Position numbers and translations under genes: made by a program | NCBI GenBank assembly: GCA_016927535.1 | Contig: JAFGMM010000140.1 | Location: 1-35,423 of the forward strand | Length of the DNA: 35,423 nt | Reading direction: 5' to 3' | Origin: Anaerolineae bacterium | Lineage (GTDB): Bacteria; Chloroflexota; Anaerolineae; Aggregatilineales; JAFGMM01 | Part shown: in pieces, positions 7,966 to 15,810 of the stretch | Layout of the letters: each line of letters opens with the position of its first letter | How positions within the stretch are numbered: position 1 is the first letter of the stretch | Notes under the pieces: model-generated | What the model was told of the DNA's origin: nothing | What the model saw: the letters and a program-made list of their open reading frames with translations, nothing else | The model's database searches: none

Positions 7966-8472
7966 ATGATCGAGTGTCCATTCTGCCACCATCAAAATCG
8001 TGAAGGGACTTTGTTCTGTCAGAATTGTGACCGGAGCTTGAGTCTAAACGTAGGCGACCCGCGCGCCACCCGGCGCATCGACACCCCTCCTGACGCCATC
8101 TCCCCCGTTTCACCCGATAGAGCGCGCCTCGGCAAACCGGCGGCCATTCTGCTGCACATCCAGAACGCCTCCAAACCGCTGCGGCTCGACCCCAGCCAGG
8201 AAATCATTATCGGACGCCTGGACCCGGCCAACTTAGCATACCCAGACTTGGACCTCTCGCCCTACCAGGCGCACGAACAAGGCGTTTCGCGCCTCCATGC
8301 CGCCATCCGGTGCCGCGACGACATGCTCACGCTCGTCGATCTGGGCAGCAGCAACGGCACGCGGCTAAACGGAAGACGCCTCGTTCCCAATCAGCCGGAC
8401 GTACTCCACGACGGCGACGAAATCCGGCTGGGCAACTTGATGATGCACGTGTACATGGAACAGCAGCACTGA
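7966..8472 (+). CDS. Zinc-ribbon and FHA-domain protein
   Basis: This 168-residue protein begins with a zinc ribbon (Cys4, Cys7, Cys18, Cys21), followed by a disordered Pro/Arg-rich linker (about 27-55) and a forkhead-associated domain (about 65-165). The FHA hallmarks are GR in IIIGRLDP, SRLH and the SSNGTRLNG loop, so the phosphothreonine-binding residues are intact. FHA domains read out Ser/Thr kinase activity, and a large kinase of that class lies further along this window, but a direct link is inference. The ATG at 7966 is chosen because AGGA lies 8 bases upstream and the zinc ribbon then starts at residue 4. An upstream in-frame ATG at 7900 would add 22 atypical residues. Confidence 0.9.
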   Translation: MIECPFCHHQNREGTLFCQNCDRSLSLNVGDPRATRRIDTPPDAISPVSPDRARLGKPAAILLHIQNASKPLRLDPSQEIIIGRLDPANLAYPDLDLSPYQAHEQGVSRLHAAIRCRDDMLTLVDLGSSNGTRLNGRRLVPNQPDVLHDGDEIRLGNLMMHVYMEQQH

Positions 8473-8492
8473 GAGAGTACTCCGAATCACGA

Positions 8493-9533
8493 TCACGGCG
8501 CAGCCGCGTTCAGCCACATCTCCCGGTACAGCCCCCATTCCACCGCGTCGGCATCCCAGAAAGCGTACAGCCCGACGCCCACCACCACCTTACCGGCCTC
8601 GCCCGCCCGCCGAAGCCCATCCCGCACGCCGTTGAGCGCCGCGCGCAGGCTCTCCACCTGCTCGTCGTGTCCCGGCGCGTCGGCGTAAGTCGGCACACCG
8701 ATCACCAACTCCGCCGCATCGGGTAAATCCGCCAGCGCTGCACAGTATGCCTCTACCTGGTAGGCCATCCAGGTTTCGTAATCGGTTTGCGATTCCAACA
8801 GGCTGTTATACGCCATTACCGCGATCTGGTCGGTGCGCGCGCCGACTTCGCGCTTGTAGTCCGCGCTCCAGCGCAGCCCCTCATCGACGCCTTCGGCGAC
8901 CGGCACGCCGGGCTGGCCGGGGTTCCAGTCCGGCGGCACCGTGACCGAGAGCACGGCATCCGGGCCGAGCGCCTCTTTCACCGCATCCAGCAGCACCGGG
9001 AAATCCGCGTTGCCGTCAAAGACCGTCTCGACGTTGAGCTGTACACCGTCGAAGCCGAACTGGGTCACGGCGCGCTCGGCGAACTGTACGATGTACGCCT
9101 GGATCGTCTCGCTGTCCAGCCGGTATGTGCCGTCTTCGACGTGCACCGGCACGCCCAACCACGCCAGCACCCGCACCCCCGGCGCGGCTTCCTTCAAGAT
9201 GCGAACGAACTCGCGCGCATATTCGTAAGTCTCGTTCCACTTGTTGGTATCGACGCGGAGATAGCTCACGTAGACGTAAACGTCGCGGACGGCGTGCGCG
9301 CTGAGATGTTCGCCGAGCAAGCGAATCTCCTCCGGCGTGTGCGGGTCGTTCGACCACGTAACGCCCAGCCAAACCGCGTTGCCGGTGAAAGCCGGCGGCG
9401 GCGCCGGCGCGCGCAGCACGAACACGTAAAGCGCGCCGGCGCCGGCCAGGGCGACCACCGCGCCGAGCAGGAACATCAGCAAGGCGGGCGGCCCGCCCCG
9501 GCCCGCCGGACGGTTGAAGTAGAGTCCGATCAT
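8493..9533 (-). CDS. Membrane-anchored GH18-like TIM-barrel protein
   Basis: The protein has 346 residues with a single N-terminal membrane helix (about 18-40) and an extracytoplasmic domain. The barrel shows FDGVQLNVET (about 161-170), which parallels the GH18 motif DGxDxDxE, with Glu169 in the catalytic position but the aspartates before it replaced by Gln and Asn. IAVMAYN (about 245) matches the GH18 motif around the substrate-stabilising Tyr. In GH18 chitinases the second Asp of the motif assists substrate-assisted catalysis, so this protein may be altered or non-catalytic. It starts 27 bases after dgkA and is probably the last gene of the mtaB-yqeY-pgpH-ybeY-dgkA string. Confidence 0.7.
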   Translation of the reverse strand: MIGLYFNRPAGRGGPPALLMFLLGAVVALAGAGALYVFVLRAPAPPPAFTGNAVWLGVTWSNDPHTPEEIRLLGEHLSAHAVRDVYVYVSYLRVDTNKWNETYEYAREFVRILKEAAPGVRVLAWLGVPVHVEDGTYRLDSETIQAYIVQFAERAVTQFGFDGVQLNVETVFDGNADFPVLLDAVKEALGPDAVLSVTVPPDWNPGQPGVPVAEGVDEGLRWSADYKREVGARTDQIAVMAYNSLLESQTDYETWMAYQVEAYCAALADLPDAAELVIGVPTYADAPGHDEQVESLRAALNGVRDGLRRAGEAGKVVVGVGLYAFWDADAVEWGLYREMWLNAAAP

Positions 9534-9560
9534 GGTTTTTCGCTTCCGTGAATGCGCCGG

Positions 9561-10040
9561 CTACGCCAATCCCAGCCGCGCCAGCAGCGGCGGCCCCATC
9601 ACCAGCAGACCCACCAGCACCGCGATGACCGCCGCGAGCAGGGTCGCGCCGGCCGCCACATCCTTAGCGATGCGCGCCATCGGGTGCAGGCCGGGGCTGG
9701 CGAGATTGACGGCAGCCTCAATTGCCGCGTTGATAAACTCCAGCAGAAAGTTCAGCCCGATCACCAACACCAGCAGCGCCCATTCCGGCGCGCCCAACCC
9801 CAGCCACAATCCCATCACGACGACCATCACCGTCGCGGCAAGCTGGATGCGGATGTTGGTTTGGTAGCGCAGCATATACGCCCAGCCCGCCAGCGCATAG
9901 CCCAGGCTGGCGCGGCGGCTCTTGCTGACCACCGGGCTGTAGGCTTCGGGGTCCACCGCCAGCGCCTCTCGAATCGACGCGGCAGACCCGCCTCCCCGCT
10001 CGACGTTCTCCGTACCCTCTGGGTCTCTGTGGTGAATCAT
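9561..10040 (-). CDS. dgkA: Diacylglycerol/undecaprenol kinase family protein
   Basis: This 159-residue small integral membrane kinase phosphorylates diacylglycerol or, in Gram-positive-type bacteria, undecaprenol. The conserved core begins at SLGYALAGWAYMLRYQTNIRIQ and includes the FINAAIEAAVNL motif (catalytic Glu/Asn region) and ARIAKDVAAGA. Three hydrophobic helices follow the usual topology. The start ATG at 10040 overlaps the ybeY stop as ATGA, so the genes are coupled. About 45 residues precede the family core, an unusual extension. Its first codons are encoded by a copy of a dispersed repeat (see findings), so the native start could be further in. Confidence 0.85.
   Translation of the reverse strand: MIHHRDPEGTENVERGGGSAASIREALAVDPEAYSPVVSKSRRASLGYALAGWAYMLRYQTNIRIQLAATVMVVVMGLWLGLGAPEWALLVLVIGLNFLLEFINAAIEAAVNLASPGLHPMARIAKDVAAGATLLAAVIAVLVGLLVMGPPLLARLGLA
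10008..10036. repeat. Dispersed repeat copy inside the 5' end of dgkA
   Basis: This 29-base stretch matches 34650-34678 at 26 of 29 positions (the TCTCTGTGGTGAA half is identical). It encodes the beginning of the dgkA product (IHHRDPEGTE) on the minus strand. Confidence 0.6.
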
Positions 10041-10519
10041 ACTTCCTCGGACTCGGACGGTGACGACACCGGCGCGCCGATGGCTTCGAGCGCCGCCGTC
10101 TGCGCCGCCCACATCGCCGCGCGCGCCGCGCCGGTGTCGTGGTCGAAGCCCAACAGGTGCAGTACGCCGTGCACCACCAACAGCAGCAGTTCCGCCTCCG
10201 CGCTGTGACCGGCCTGCGCCGCCTGCGCCGCCGCGCGCGGGTACGCGATGATGATATCACCCAGGTACGGGTAATCGACCGCCTCCGGGACGGGCGGGGC
10301 ATCCGCCGGGAAAGAGAGCACGTCGGTCGGCGCATCGACGCCCCGGAACTGCGCGTTCAGCGCCTGCACCGCTGCGTCGCCCGTGATGACCAGCACAAGC
10401 CCGCTTTCGGGCGGCGCGCTCTGCCGGCGCAGAACCTCCGCCGCCGCCCGGCGCAGCGCCGCCGTCGAGATTACACCGGCGAACGCCGGATCGGCCTGGA
10501 CATCGACGTGATAGGTCAT
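10037..10519 (-). CDS. ybeY: Endoribonuclease YbeY (rRNA maturation)
   Basis: This 160-residue metal-dependent RNase takes part in 16S rRNA 3'-end maturation and ribosome quality control. The family signature HGVLHLLGFDHD supplies the three zinc-binding histidines, and the preceding TDVLSFP segment is also characteristic. The start ATG at 10519 lies 7 bases after the pgpH stop with GAGGGTGAG upstream; a longer frame to 10648 would overlap pgpH extensively and adds only Arg-rich shadow sequence. The C-terminus ends at the ATGA overlap with dgkA. It lies between pgpH and dgkA, the order known from Bacillus. Confidence 0.95.
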   Translation of the reverse strand: MTYHVDVQADPAFAGVISTAALRRAAAEVLRRQSAPPESGLVLVITGDAAVQALNAQFRGVDAPTDVLSFPADAPPVPEAVDYPYLGDIIIAYPRAAAQAAQAGHSAEAELLLLVVHGVLHLLGFDHDTGAARAAMWAAQTAALEAIGAPVSSPSESEEV

Positions 10520-10526
10520 CTCACCC

Positions 10527-12896
10527 TCACACCGAGCCGGCCGGCCGCACCTTCGCGTCCGGCGCGCCGTCGCCCGCCCTGTCGTCCAGCGCCGGCGCCT
10601 CTTTAGGTTCTTTAGGTTTTGGCTTCTGCGTCGCGGCAGGCGAGACATTTGGGACAGATGGCGCCGGCGCGCGCGCCGGCTGCGCCGCCGGGTGCTTTTG
10701 ATCGGAAGGGGACGCCCGGTTAGCGCCTGCCGAGAGCGCCGCCGGTGCCGCCGGTGCCGCCGGCGCTGCCGTCGCGGCCGGCAGGCGGGCGGCTTCCGGC
10801 GCTTGCGCCGTCTCGTCGTCAGGATATTGCGGGCGCGGGTGGAAGACTCCCTTGAGCGAACTCACGATGGTGTCGCGCACCAAGTCGAGATCGTGCAAAG
10901 TCAGATCGCACTCGTCGAACTGCTCGGCGCTCATCTTGTGCGAGATGATCTTATTCACCAGCGCGGTAATCTCCTCCTCACCGGATGGGCGCACGGCGCG
11001 CATCGCGCTTTCGCAGCCGTCGGCGATCATCACAATCGCCGTCTCCCGCGACTGCGGCTTGGGGCCGGGATACGAGAAATCCGCCGGGTCGAGCGCGCTC
11101 TCATCGCCGCCGGCCTCCTCGACCGCTTGGTGCCAGAAGATCGCCGGCTTGGTGGTGCCGTGATGCTCTAAGATAAAATTGCGCACCAGCACCGGCAGGC
11201 GCGCCTTGCGCGCCATCTTCTCGCCTTCGACGACGTGCCGGATGATCGCCTGCGCGCTCTCGCGCGGGCTAAGCCCGGCGTGGACGTTTTTATCGCCGTA
11301 GGCGTGGTTCTCGGCAAACATGGTGGGATTGTACATCTTGCCGATATCGTGATACAGCGCCCCCACCCGCACCAAGAGCATGTTCGCGCCCACCACTTCG
11401 GCGGCGGCCTCGCCCAGGTTCGCCACCATCAAACTATGCTGGTAGGTCCCCGGCGCTTCGCGCATCAGGCGTTGCAGCAGCGGGTTATCCGGGCGCGACA
11501 GCTCCGAGAGGAGCAGGCCGGTCGTGACGTTAAAGGCGCTTCCCAGCACAAAGAGCACGGTCAGCGCTGCCGCCGCCGACAGCACGCCGTTCATCAACCC
11601 CAGGCCGATGCGGGTGAGCAGCGCGAATACGTCGGGGTTGATAGCAGAGTTAGTAAGGCCAAACGCCAGGATAACCCCCGCATGGGCGACGCCCGCCAAC
11701 GTGCCCGCCGTGAAAAAGGCATTCACCCGCTCGGTGCGCCGCAGATACAGCACGCTGACGATCCCGCCGGCCGTGACCAGCGCCGCCATCTCGACGCTGC
11801 CCGCCATGATGCCGGCCAGCAGCCCCAGGATCGTCGTCATGAGAATCGCCAGGTTCGCGCCGGCCAGCCCGGCGACCAGCATTGCCAGCGCCGCGCCGGG
11901 ATAAAGATAACCCAGCCCGCCGCCGTCCAGCGAGATCATCATACGCGCCAGCACCAGCGCGCACAGAAACAGCACGCCCAGCCGGATCACGCCGGGCAGA
12001 TCGGCCAGCAGGCGCGGGTGAAACCGGTTCAGGTAGAGCGCCACGATCACCTCGGAGAGCAGCACCGTGATGAAGGCGGCGGCCAGTTCAAGGCCGGTAT
12101 TCTGCTTGGCGGTGAGCAGACCGAGCCGGTTGAGCGCCTCCAAATCCAGGTTGGTGATGACCTTGCCGCGATCCACCACGATCTGCCCCTCGCGGAACGA
12201 GCGCACCACCGGCGCTACGGCGGTCCGCTGCGCCTCGCGCGCCGATTCGGTGGCTTCGGGGTCGATAAAGGTATTGGGCTTGATAAGCTGCGACACCAGC
12301 CGCGTGATGAGCGCTTCTTGCTCTTCCGGGAAAAGCACGCTGCGGCGCGGCACACTGTCATAGATGGTTTGCAGGTTCTCCTCGCGCACCTCGCCGCTGA
12401 GCACGCTGCTCAGCACCAGGTTCACCTGGTCCCGGACGCGCTTCCAGTCGGCGTCGCTCAGCATCAAAATCGTCGTGGGCTGCGCGCGGTCGAACGTCAG
12501 CCCTTCGATGGCGTCGAGGTCGCCCTGCTTCTGCGACAGGCTGGCGAACGCATCGCTGCGCACGTGTTCGATATAATCCATCACCAGGCGCGCCCGGTTG
12601 ACCTGGCGGCGCGTCACCTCGTTATCGGTCTTATAGACATTGCGCACGCTGTTGACGACTTCCTGCCGCTTCTGATCGGTGAGGATCGGACTCTCGAAGC
12701 TGCTGTCATACGGCGCGCGGATATCCATCGGCGCTACATCGCCTTCGGCAAGATCAAGGTTGGTATTGGGGTCAAAAGCCAGGTAACCCACAATCGCCGT
12801 CGCCAACACGGTAAAGACCACGACGAACACCGCCGCCGTAACCACGTGCGCCGACAGGTTCAGTTCTCGCCACACCTTGGGGGTCGTAAATCGCAT
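10527..12896 (-). CDS. pgpH: 7TM-HD family cyclic-di-AMP phosphodiesterase PgpH
   Basis: The product is about 789 residues. A first membrane helix is followed by a large extracytoplasmic 7TMR-HDED domain (about 45-270), seven membrane helices (about 275-470) and a cytosolic HD domain with HSLMVANLGEAAA, LYHDIGKM and ILEHHG motifs for the di-metal site. This is the architecture of PgpH, which hydrolyses c-di-AMP. The tail (last ~110 residues) is low-complexity Ala/Pro/Lys with AAP repeats encoded by tandem 9-mers near 10740. The start is ambiguous. ATG at 12896 has AGGAG (12903-12907) 6 bases upstream. A TTG at 12947 overlaps the yqeY stop, has AAGGA 9 bases upstream and would add 17 Arg-rich residues. 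Confidence 0.93.
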   Translation of the reverse strand: MRFTTPKVWRELNLSAHVVTAAVFVVVFTVLATAIVGYLAFDPNTNLDLAEGDVAPMDIRAPYDSSFESPILTDQKRQEVVNSVRNVYKTDNEVTRRQVNRARLVMDYIEHVRSDAFASLSQKQGDLDAIEGLTFDRAQPTTILMLSDADWKRVRDQVNLVLSSVLSGEVREENLQTIYDSVPRRSVLFPEEQEALITRLVSQLIKPNTFIDPEATESAREAQRTAVAPVVRSFREGQIVVDRGKVITNLDLEALNRLGLLTAKQNTGLELAAAFITVLLSEVIVALYLNRFHPRLLADLPGVIRLGVLFLCALVLARMMISLDGGGLGYLYPGAALAMLVAGLAGANLAILMTTILGLLAGIMAGSVEMAALVTAGGIVSVLYLRRTERVNAFFTAGTLAGVAHAGVILAFGLTNSAINPDVFALLTRIGLGLMNGVLSAAAALTVLFVLGSAFNVTTGLLLSELSRPDNPLLQRLMREAPGTYQHSLMVANLGEAAAEVVGANMLLVRVGALYHDIGKMYNPTMFAENHAYGDKNVHAGLSPRESAQAIIRHVVEGEKMARKARLPVLVRNFILEHHGTTKPAIFWHQAVEEAGGDESALDPADFSYPGPKPQSRETAIVMIADGCESAMRAVRPSGEEEITALVNKIISHKMSAEQFDECDLTLHDLDLVRDTIVSSLKGVFHPRPQYPDDETAQAPEAARLPAATAAPAAPAAPAALSAGANRASPSDQKHPAAQPARAPAPSVPNVSPAATQKPKPKEPKEAPALDDRAGDGAPDAKVRPAGSV

Positions 12897-12943
12897 CATC
12901 CACTCCTGCGCGCGCCTGCGCCTGGTCAAGTCGATGGAGCGGG

Positions 12944-13387
12944 TCAAGCCAGCAGTTCCTTAACCACCTGGTTAACCTGTTTGCCGTCGGCGCGGCCCTT
13001 GAGGCGCGGCATCAACACTTTCATGACGCCGCCCACGTCTTTTAGACTCGCCGCGCCGACCTCCTCGATGGCTTTCTTGGCCTCGGTCTCGATTTCCTCG
13101 CGGCTGAGCCGGCTGGGGAGGTATTCCTCCAAGACGACAAGCGCAGCCTTTTCTTCTGCAACCAGGTCATCCCGACCGCCCATCTCGTAGTCGGCGATGC
13201 TGTCCTGCCGCTTCTTGGCCTCGGCGACCAGCACTGCCGCCGTCTCTTCCTCGGTCAATTCGCCGCCCTTTTCGACTTCGGCGTTTTTAATCACGCTGAT
13301 CGTCATACGAATCACACTTTTGCGCAGCTCGTCGTGCGCTTTCATCGCTTCTTTCAAATCCTGTTGAAGCTGTGCTTTCGGGTGCAT
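12944..13387 (-). CDS. yqeY: YqeY/GatB-YqeY domain protein
   Basis: This is a 147-residue helical protein homologous to the C-terminal domain of GatB, the tRNA-amidotransferase tail domain. The family signatures ELRKSVIRM, KKRQDSIADYEMGGRDDL and LEEYLPSRLS are all visible and the length is typical. The ATG at 13387 is chosen because GGAGG (13393-13397) lies 5 bases upstream; an in-frame start at 13423 lies in the promoter leader. Its biochemical role is not established; a link to aminoacyl-tRNA amidation is the usual suggestion. It is the first gene after the internal promoter at 13432-13459, and its stop lies 47 bases before the preferred pgpH start. Confidence 0.93.
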   Translation of the reverse strand: MHPKAQLQQDLKEAMKAHDELRKSVIRMTISVIKNAEVEKGGELTEEETAAVLVAEAKKRQDSIADYEMGGRDDLVAEEKAALVVLEEYLPSRLSREEIETEAKKAIEEVGAASLKDVGGVMKVLMPRLKGRADGKQVNQVVKELLA

Positions 13388-13431
13388 GTCTGCCTCCGTA
13401 AATGCGCCAACCAAAAAGAACATGGGGGGAT

Positions 13432-13459
13432 TTTATAGCAAGCATATGACAATTGTCAA
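13432..13459 (-). promoter_or_regulatory. Near-consensus promoter for yqeY-pgpH-ybeY-dgkA
   Basis: On the minus strand a perfect TTGACA (13459-13454) and TATAAA (13437-13432) are separated by 16 bases. The -35 overlaps the mtaB stop codon (13458-13456) and a 10-bp palindrome GACAATTGTC (13448-13457). Transcription would start near 13425, about 38 bases before the yqeY ATG. Confidence 0.75.
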
Positions 13460-14724
13460 TTGCCGCCGTGTACCGAGGGCAGGACGCCGCGCAGCCCGCC
13501 ATCGGCAAGCTCGACCAGATGCACGGGGATGATAACGTTGTTCAAGGGGCGCGGCGCGCGCAGCCACACCCGGATGTAGTTACCGGTCAGGCCGGTATTG
13601 AGAAAGCCGCCGTCGTCGCGCCGCGCCGGCGTCTCCCAGAGCACCGGCATCACCCGCCCCACGAAGTGCGCCGCAAAGCGCCGCGCGCCTGCCTCCGAGA
13701 GCGCCGCCATCGCTTCGCCGCGCGCGCGCATCGCGGCCCGGCCCACCGGTCCCGGCATCGCAGCGGCGGCGGTGCCGGGGCGCGGCGAATAACGAAACAC
13801 GTGCAGCCGGGCGAAGTCCATCGCCCGCACAAAAGCCAGGCTCTCCCCGAACTCGGCAGCGGTTTCGCCGGGAAACCCCACGATGATATCGGTGGTGACC
13901 GCCAGGTCAGGGATGCGCACGCGCGCCGCCGCGACCAGCGCCGCGAACTGCTCCGGCGTGGTGCGGCGCGCCATGCGCTTGAGAGTCGCCGCCGCGCCGC
14001 TTTGCAGCGGCAGGTGAAGCTGCCGGCACAGGCGCGGGTCCTCCCACAAGTCGAAGAAGTCGCCGGGGATATCCCACGGCTCCAGCGACGACAGCCGCAC
14101 GCGCGGCAAACCGGTCGCATCGAGCACCGCCCGCACCAGCGCGCCCAGGTGCAAACCGCGCCCGTTCAGGTCGCGCCCGTAAGCGCCCAGGTGCACGCCG
14201 GTCAGCACCACCTCTTGGTAGCCCGCCGCCGCCAGCGCGTTGATCTCGTCGATGATTTCGCGCAGCGGGCGGCTCCGGCTTGCGCCGCGCGCGAGCGTGG
14301 TCACGCAGAACGTACAGCGGTTGTCGCAGCCGTCCTGCACCTTCACAAACGCGCGCGTCCGCAGCGCGCCGGGCGGCAGCGGCGCAGCCGGGATATCGCC
14401 GACGAGCGGCGCGATGGACTCTTTCGCGTCGTTGGGCACCACGTGCGCCACGCCGGGCAGCCGCGCGGCGGCTTCCGGCTCCAGGTGCGCAAAGCAGCCG
14501 GTGACGGTGATGGCGGCCTGTGGGCCGGCGCGGTGCAGGCGCCGGACGAGCTGGCGGCTCTTGCGCACGGCTTCGGCGGTGACCGCACAAGTATTCACCA
14601 CGCACAGATCGGCCTGCGCCGGGTCGGTGACCACATCACAGCCGGCGGCGGCGAAACGGCTCGCCAGGCGCTCAATCTCGCTCTGGTTCAGGCGGCAGCC
14701 CAACGTATCCAGGTACACTCTCAT
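13456..14724 (-). CDS. mtaB: tRNA t6A37 methylthiotransferase MtaB
   Basis: This 422-residue radical-SAM enzyme converts t6A to ms2t6A at position 37 of ANN-decoding tRNAs. The N-terminal UPF0004 domain has the three auxiliary-cluster cysteines Cys10, Cys46 and Cys77. The radical-SAM cluster motif is Cys133-x3-Cys137-x2-Cys140 (CDNRCTFC). The opening LDTLGCRLNQSE and the PLQSGAAATLKRM, VGFPGET and HVFRYSPRPGTAA blocks are MtaB-type rather than MiaB/RimO-type. A short TRAM-like C-terminus closes the protein. The start is the ATG at 14724; no strong ribosome site is visible. It is preceded by 66 bases without features after the URO-D gene. Confidence 0.95.
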   Translation of the reverse strand: MRVYLDTLGCRLNQSEIERLASRFAAAGCDVVTDPAQADLCVVNTCAVTAEAVRKSRQLVRRLHRAGPQAAITVTGCFAHLEPEAAARLPGVAHVVPNDAKESIAPLVGDIPAAPLPPGALRTRAFVKVQDGCDNRCTFCVTTLARGASRSRPLREIIDEINALAAAGYQEVVLTGVHLGAYGRDLNGRGLHLGALVRAVLDATGLPRVRLSSLEPWDIPGDFFDLWEDPRLCRQLHLPLQSGAAATLKRMARRTTPEQFAALVAAARVRIPDLAVTTDIIVGFPGETAAEFGESLAFVRAMDFARLHVFRYSPRPGTAAAAMPGPVGRAAMRARGEAMAALSEAGARRFAAHFVGRVMPVLWETPARRDDGGFLNTGLTGNYIRVWLRAPRPLNNVIIPVHLVELADGGLRGVLPSVHGGN

Positions 14725-14790
14725 GACGACAATCCGAACCCTAACGCGCTAAAAAGCCAACTTCAGGAAAACTCCTACTTAGATTCCATA

Positions 14791-15810
14791 TCAACGATGC
14801 CACCGGCTGCGCAAATATTCGATGTAAAACTCGGCGTTTTCAAACGATACGTTGCTGGGAATGTGGTTACCGACCGCGAACACAAACCCCGGACAATCGA
14901 AAGCCAGCGCCAGCGTCGCGTCGATCTCGGCCCGGATGGCGTCTTTATCGCCAAAGGCCAGCGTGCGGCAATCGACCTTGCTCGCCGCGACGACGTGCGT
15001 CTGCCCGTATTTTTTGACAACCGCCTCCAGCGGCATCACCGGCTCGAAGATAAAGCCGTCTGCGCCCGCCGCCGCGATATCATCGACGAACATCGTCCAA
15101 TCGCCGTCGGAGCAGTAAAGAATCTTTTTGCCCGCCGCCTTCAACACCGCCCACAGTTCTTTGTAGCGCGGGAAGATCACGCGCCGGTAAAAGTCCGGGC
15201 GCATAAACGGCCCCTGCGTCCAGACCATATCGTCGTGGCAGATAAACACCTCAATCGAGGTCGCCGCCCATGCCTTAAAATGCTGCATGCTCAGCCGGAA
15301 GAACGAATCGAGCACGCGCGCAAAGCCGGCCGGGTCTGCCGCCGCCCGCAGCAGCATATCCCAGCCAAACGCATCGATGGCGCCGGAAACCACGGTGCGG
15401 TAGTAGCCGCCGGGATACACCAGGTCGGGATATCGGCGCCGCCCCTCCCAATAGTTCGCCTCGTAGCACGCCGCCAGTTCGCCGATATCGGGCAGGCCGT
15501 ATTCCGCCACCGCGTCGAAAGCCAGCACCTCCTCCGGCGTCTTAAACGGCGATTCCTTCGGCTCGCGCCGGTCGATGCCGCCCTCCAGCCACTCGGCATG
15601 CCCCATATCGGTCACGCGCCCCACCGCTGCCCAATCTACCGGGCCGTGCGGCGTGTTCCAGACCCAATCGAAATCCCACGCCGCCTCGAAAGGCCGGCCG
15701 GCGCGCGCCGCCGCCGCGCTCACCAGCGCATCGTGATCCATATACTCGGTGTGAGCCAGGCGCGGCGTGGGGCGCAGGTGAATCGTATCTATACCGATCT
15801 GGTAGCTCAC
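14791..15810 (-). CDS. Uroporphyrinogen decarboxylase family (URO-D) protein
   Basis: This 339-residue TIM-barrel protein is of the URO-D superfamily, which includes HemE and corrinoid-dependent methyltransferases such as MtaA-like proteins. The C-terminal half shows family features: CSDGDWTMFVDDIAAAGADGFIFEP (segment at about 228-252) and a closing FVFAVGNHIPSNVSFENAEFYI. The N-terminal HemE substrate motif is absent, so it is unlikely to be the haem enzyme. A methyltransferase or unknown C1 role is more plausible, but no corrinoid protein lies nearby. It starts at GTG 15810, overlapping the stop of the previous gene as GTGA, so translation is coupled. Confidence 0.8.
   Translation of the reverse strand: MSYQIGIDTIHLRPTPRLAHTEYMDHDALVSAAAARAGRPFEAAWDFDWVWNTPHGPVDWAAVGRVTDMGHAEWLEGGIDRREPKESPFKTPEEVLAFDAVAEYGLPDIGELAACYEANYWEGRRRYPDLVYPGGYYRTVVSGAIDAFGWDMLLRAAADPAGFARVLDSFFRLSMQHFKAWAATSIEVFICHDDMVWTQGPFMRPDFYRRVIFPRYKELWAVLKAAGKKILYCSDGDWTMFVDDIAAAGADGFIFEPVMPLEAVVKKYGQTHVVAASKVDCRTLAFGDKDAIRAEIDATLALAFDCPGFVFAVGNHIPSNVSFENAEFYIEYLRSRWHR

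Noticed and set aside
11235-13190. 651-codon plus-strand open frame opposite pgpH and yqeY
   Set aside because: Shadow frame; the HD and 7TM motifs on the minus strand are unambiguous.
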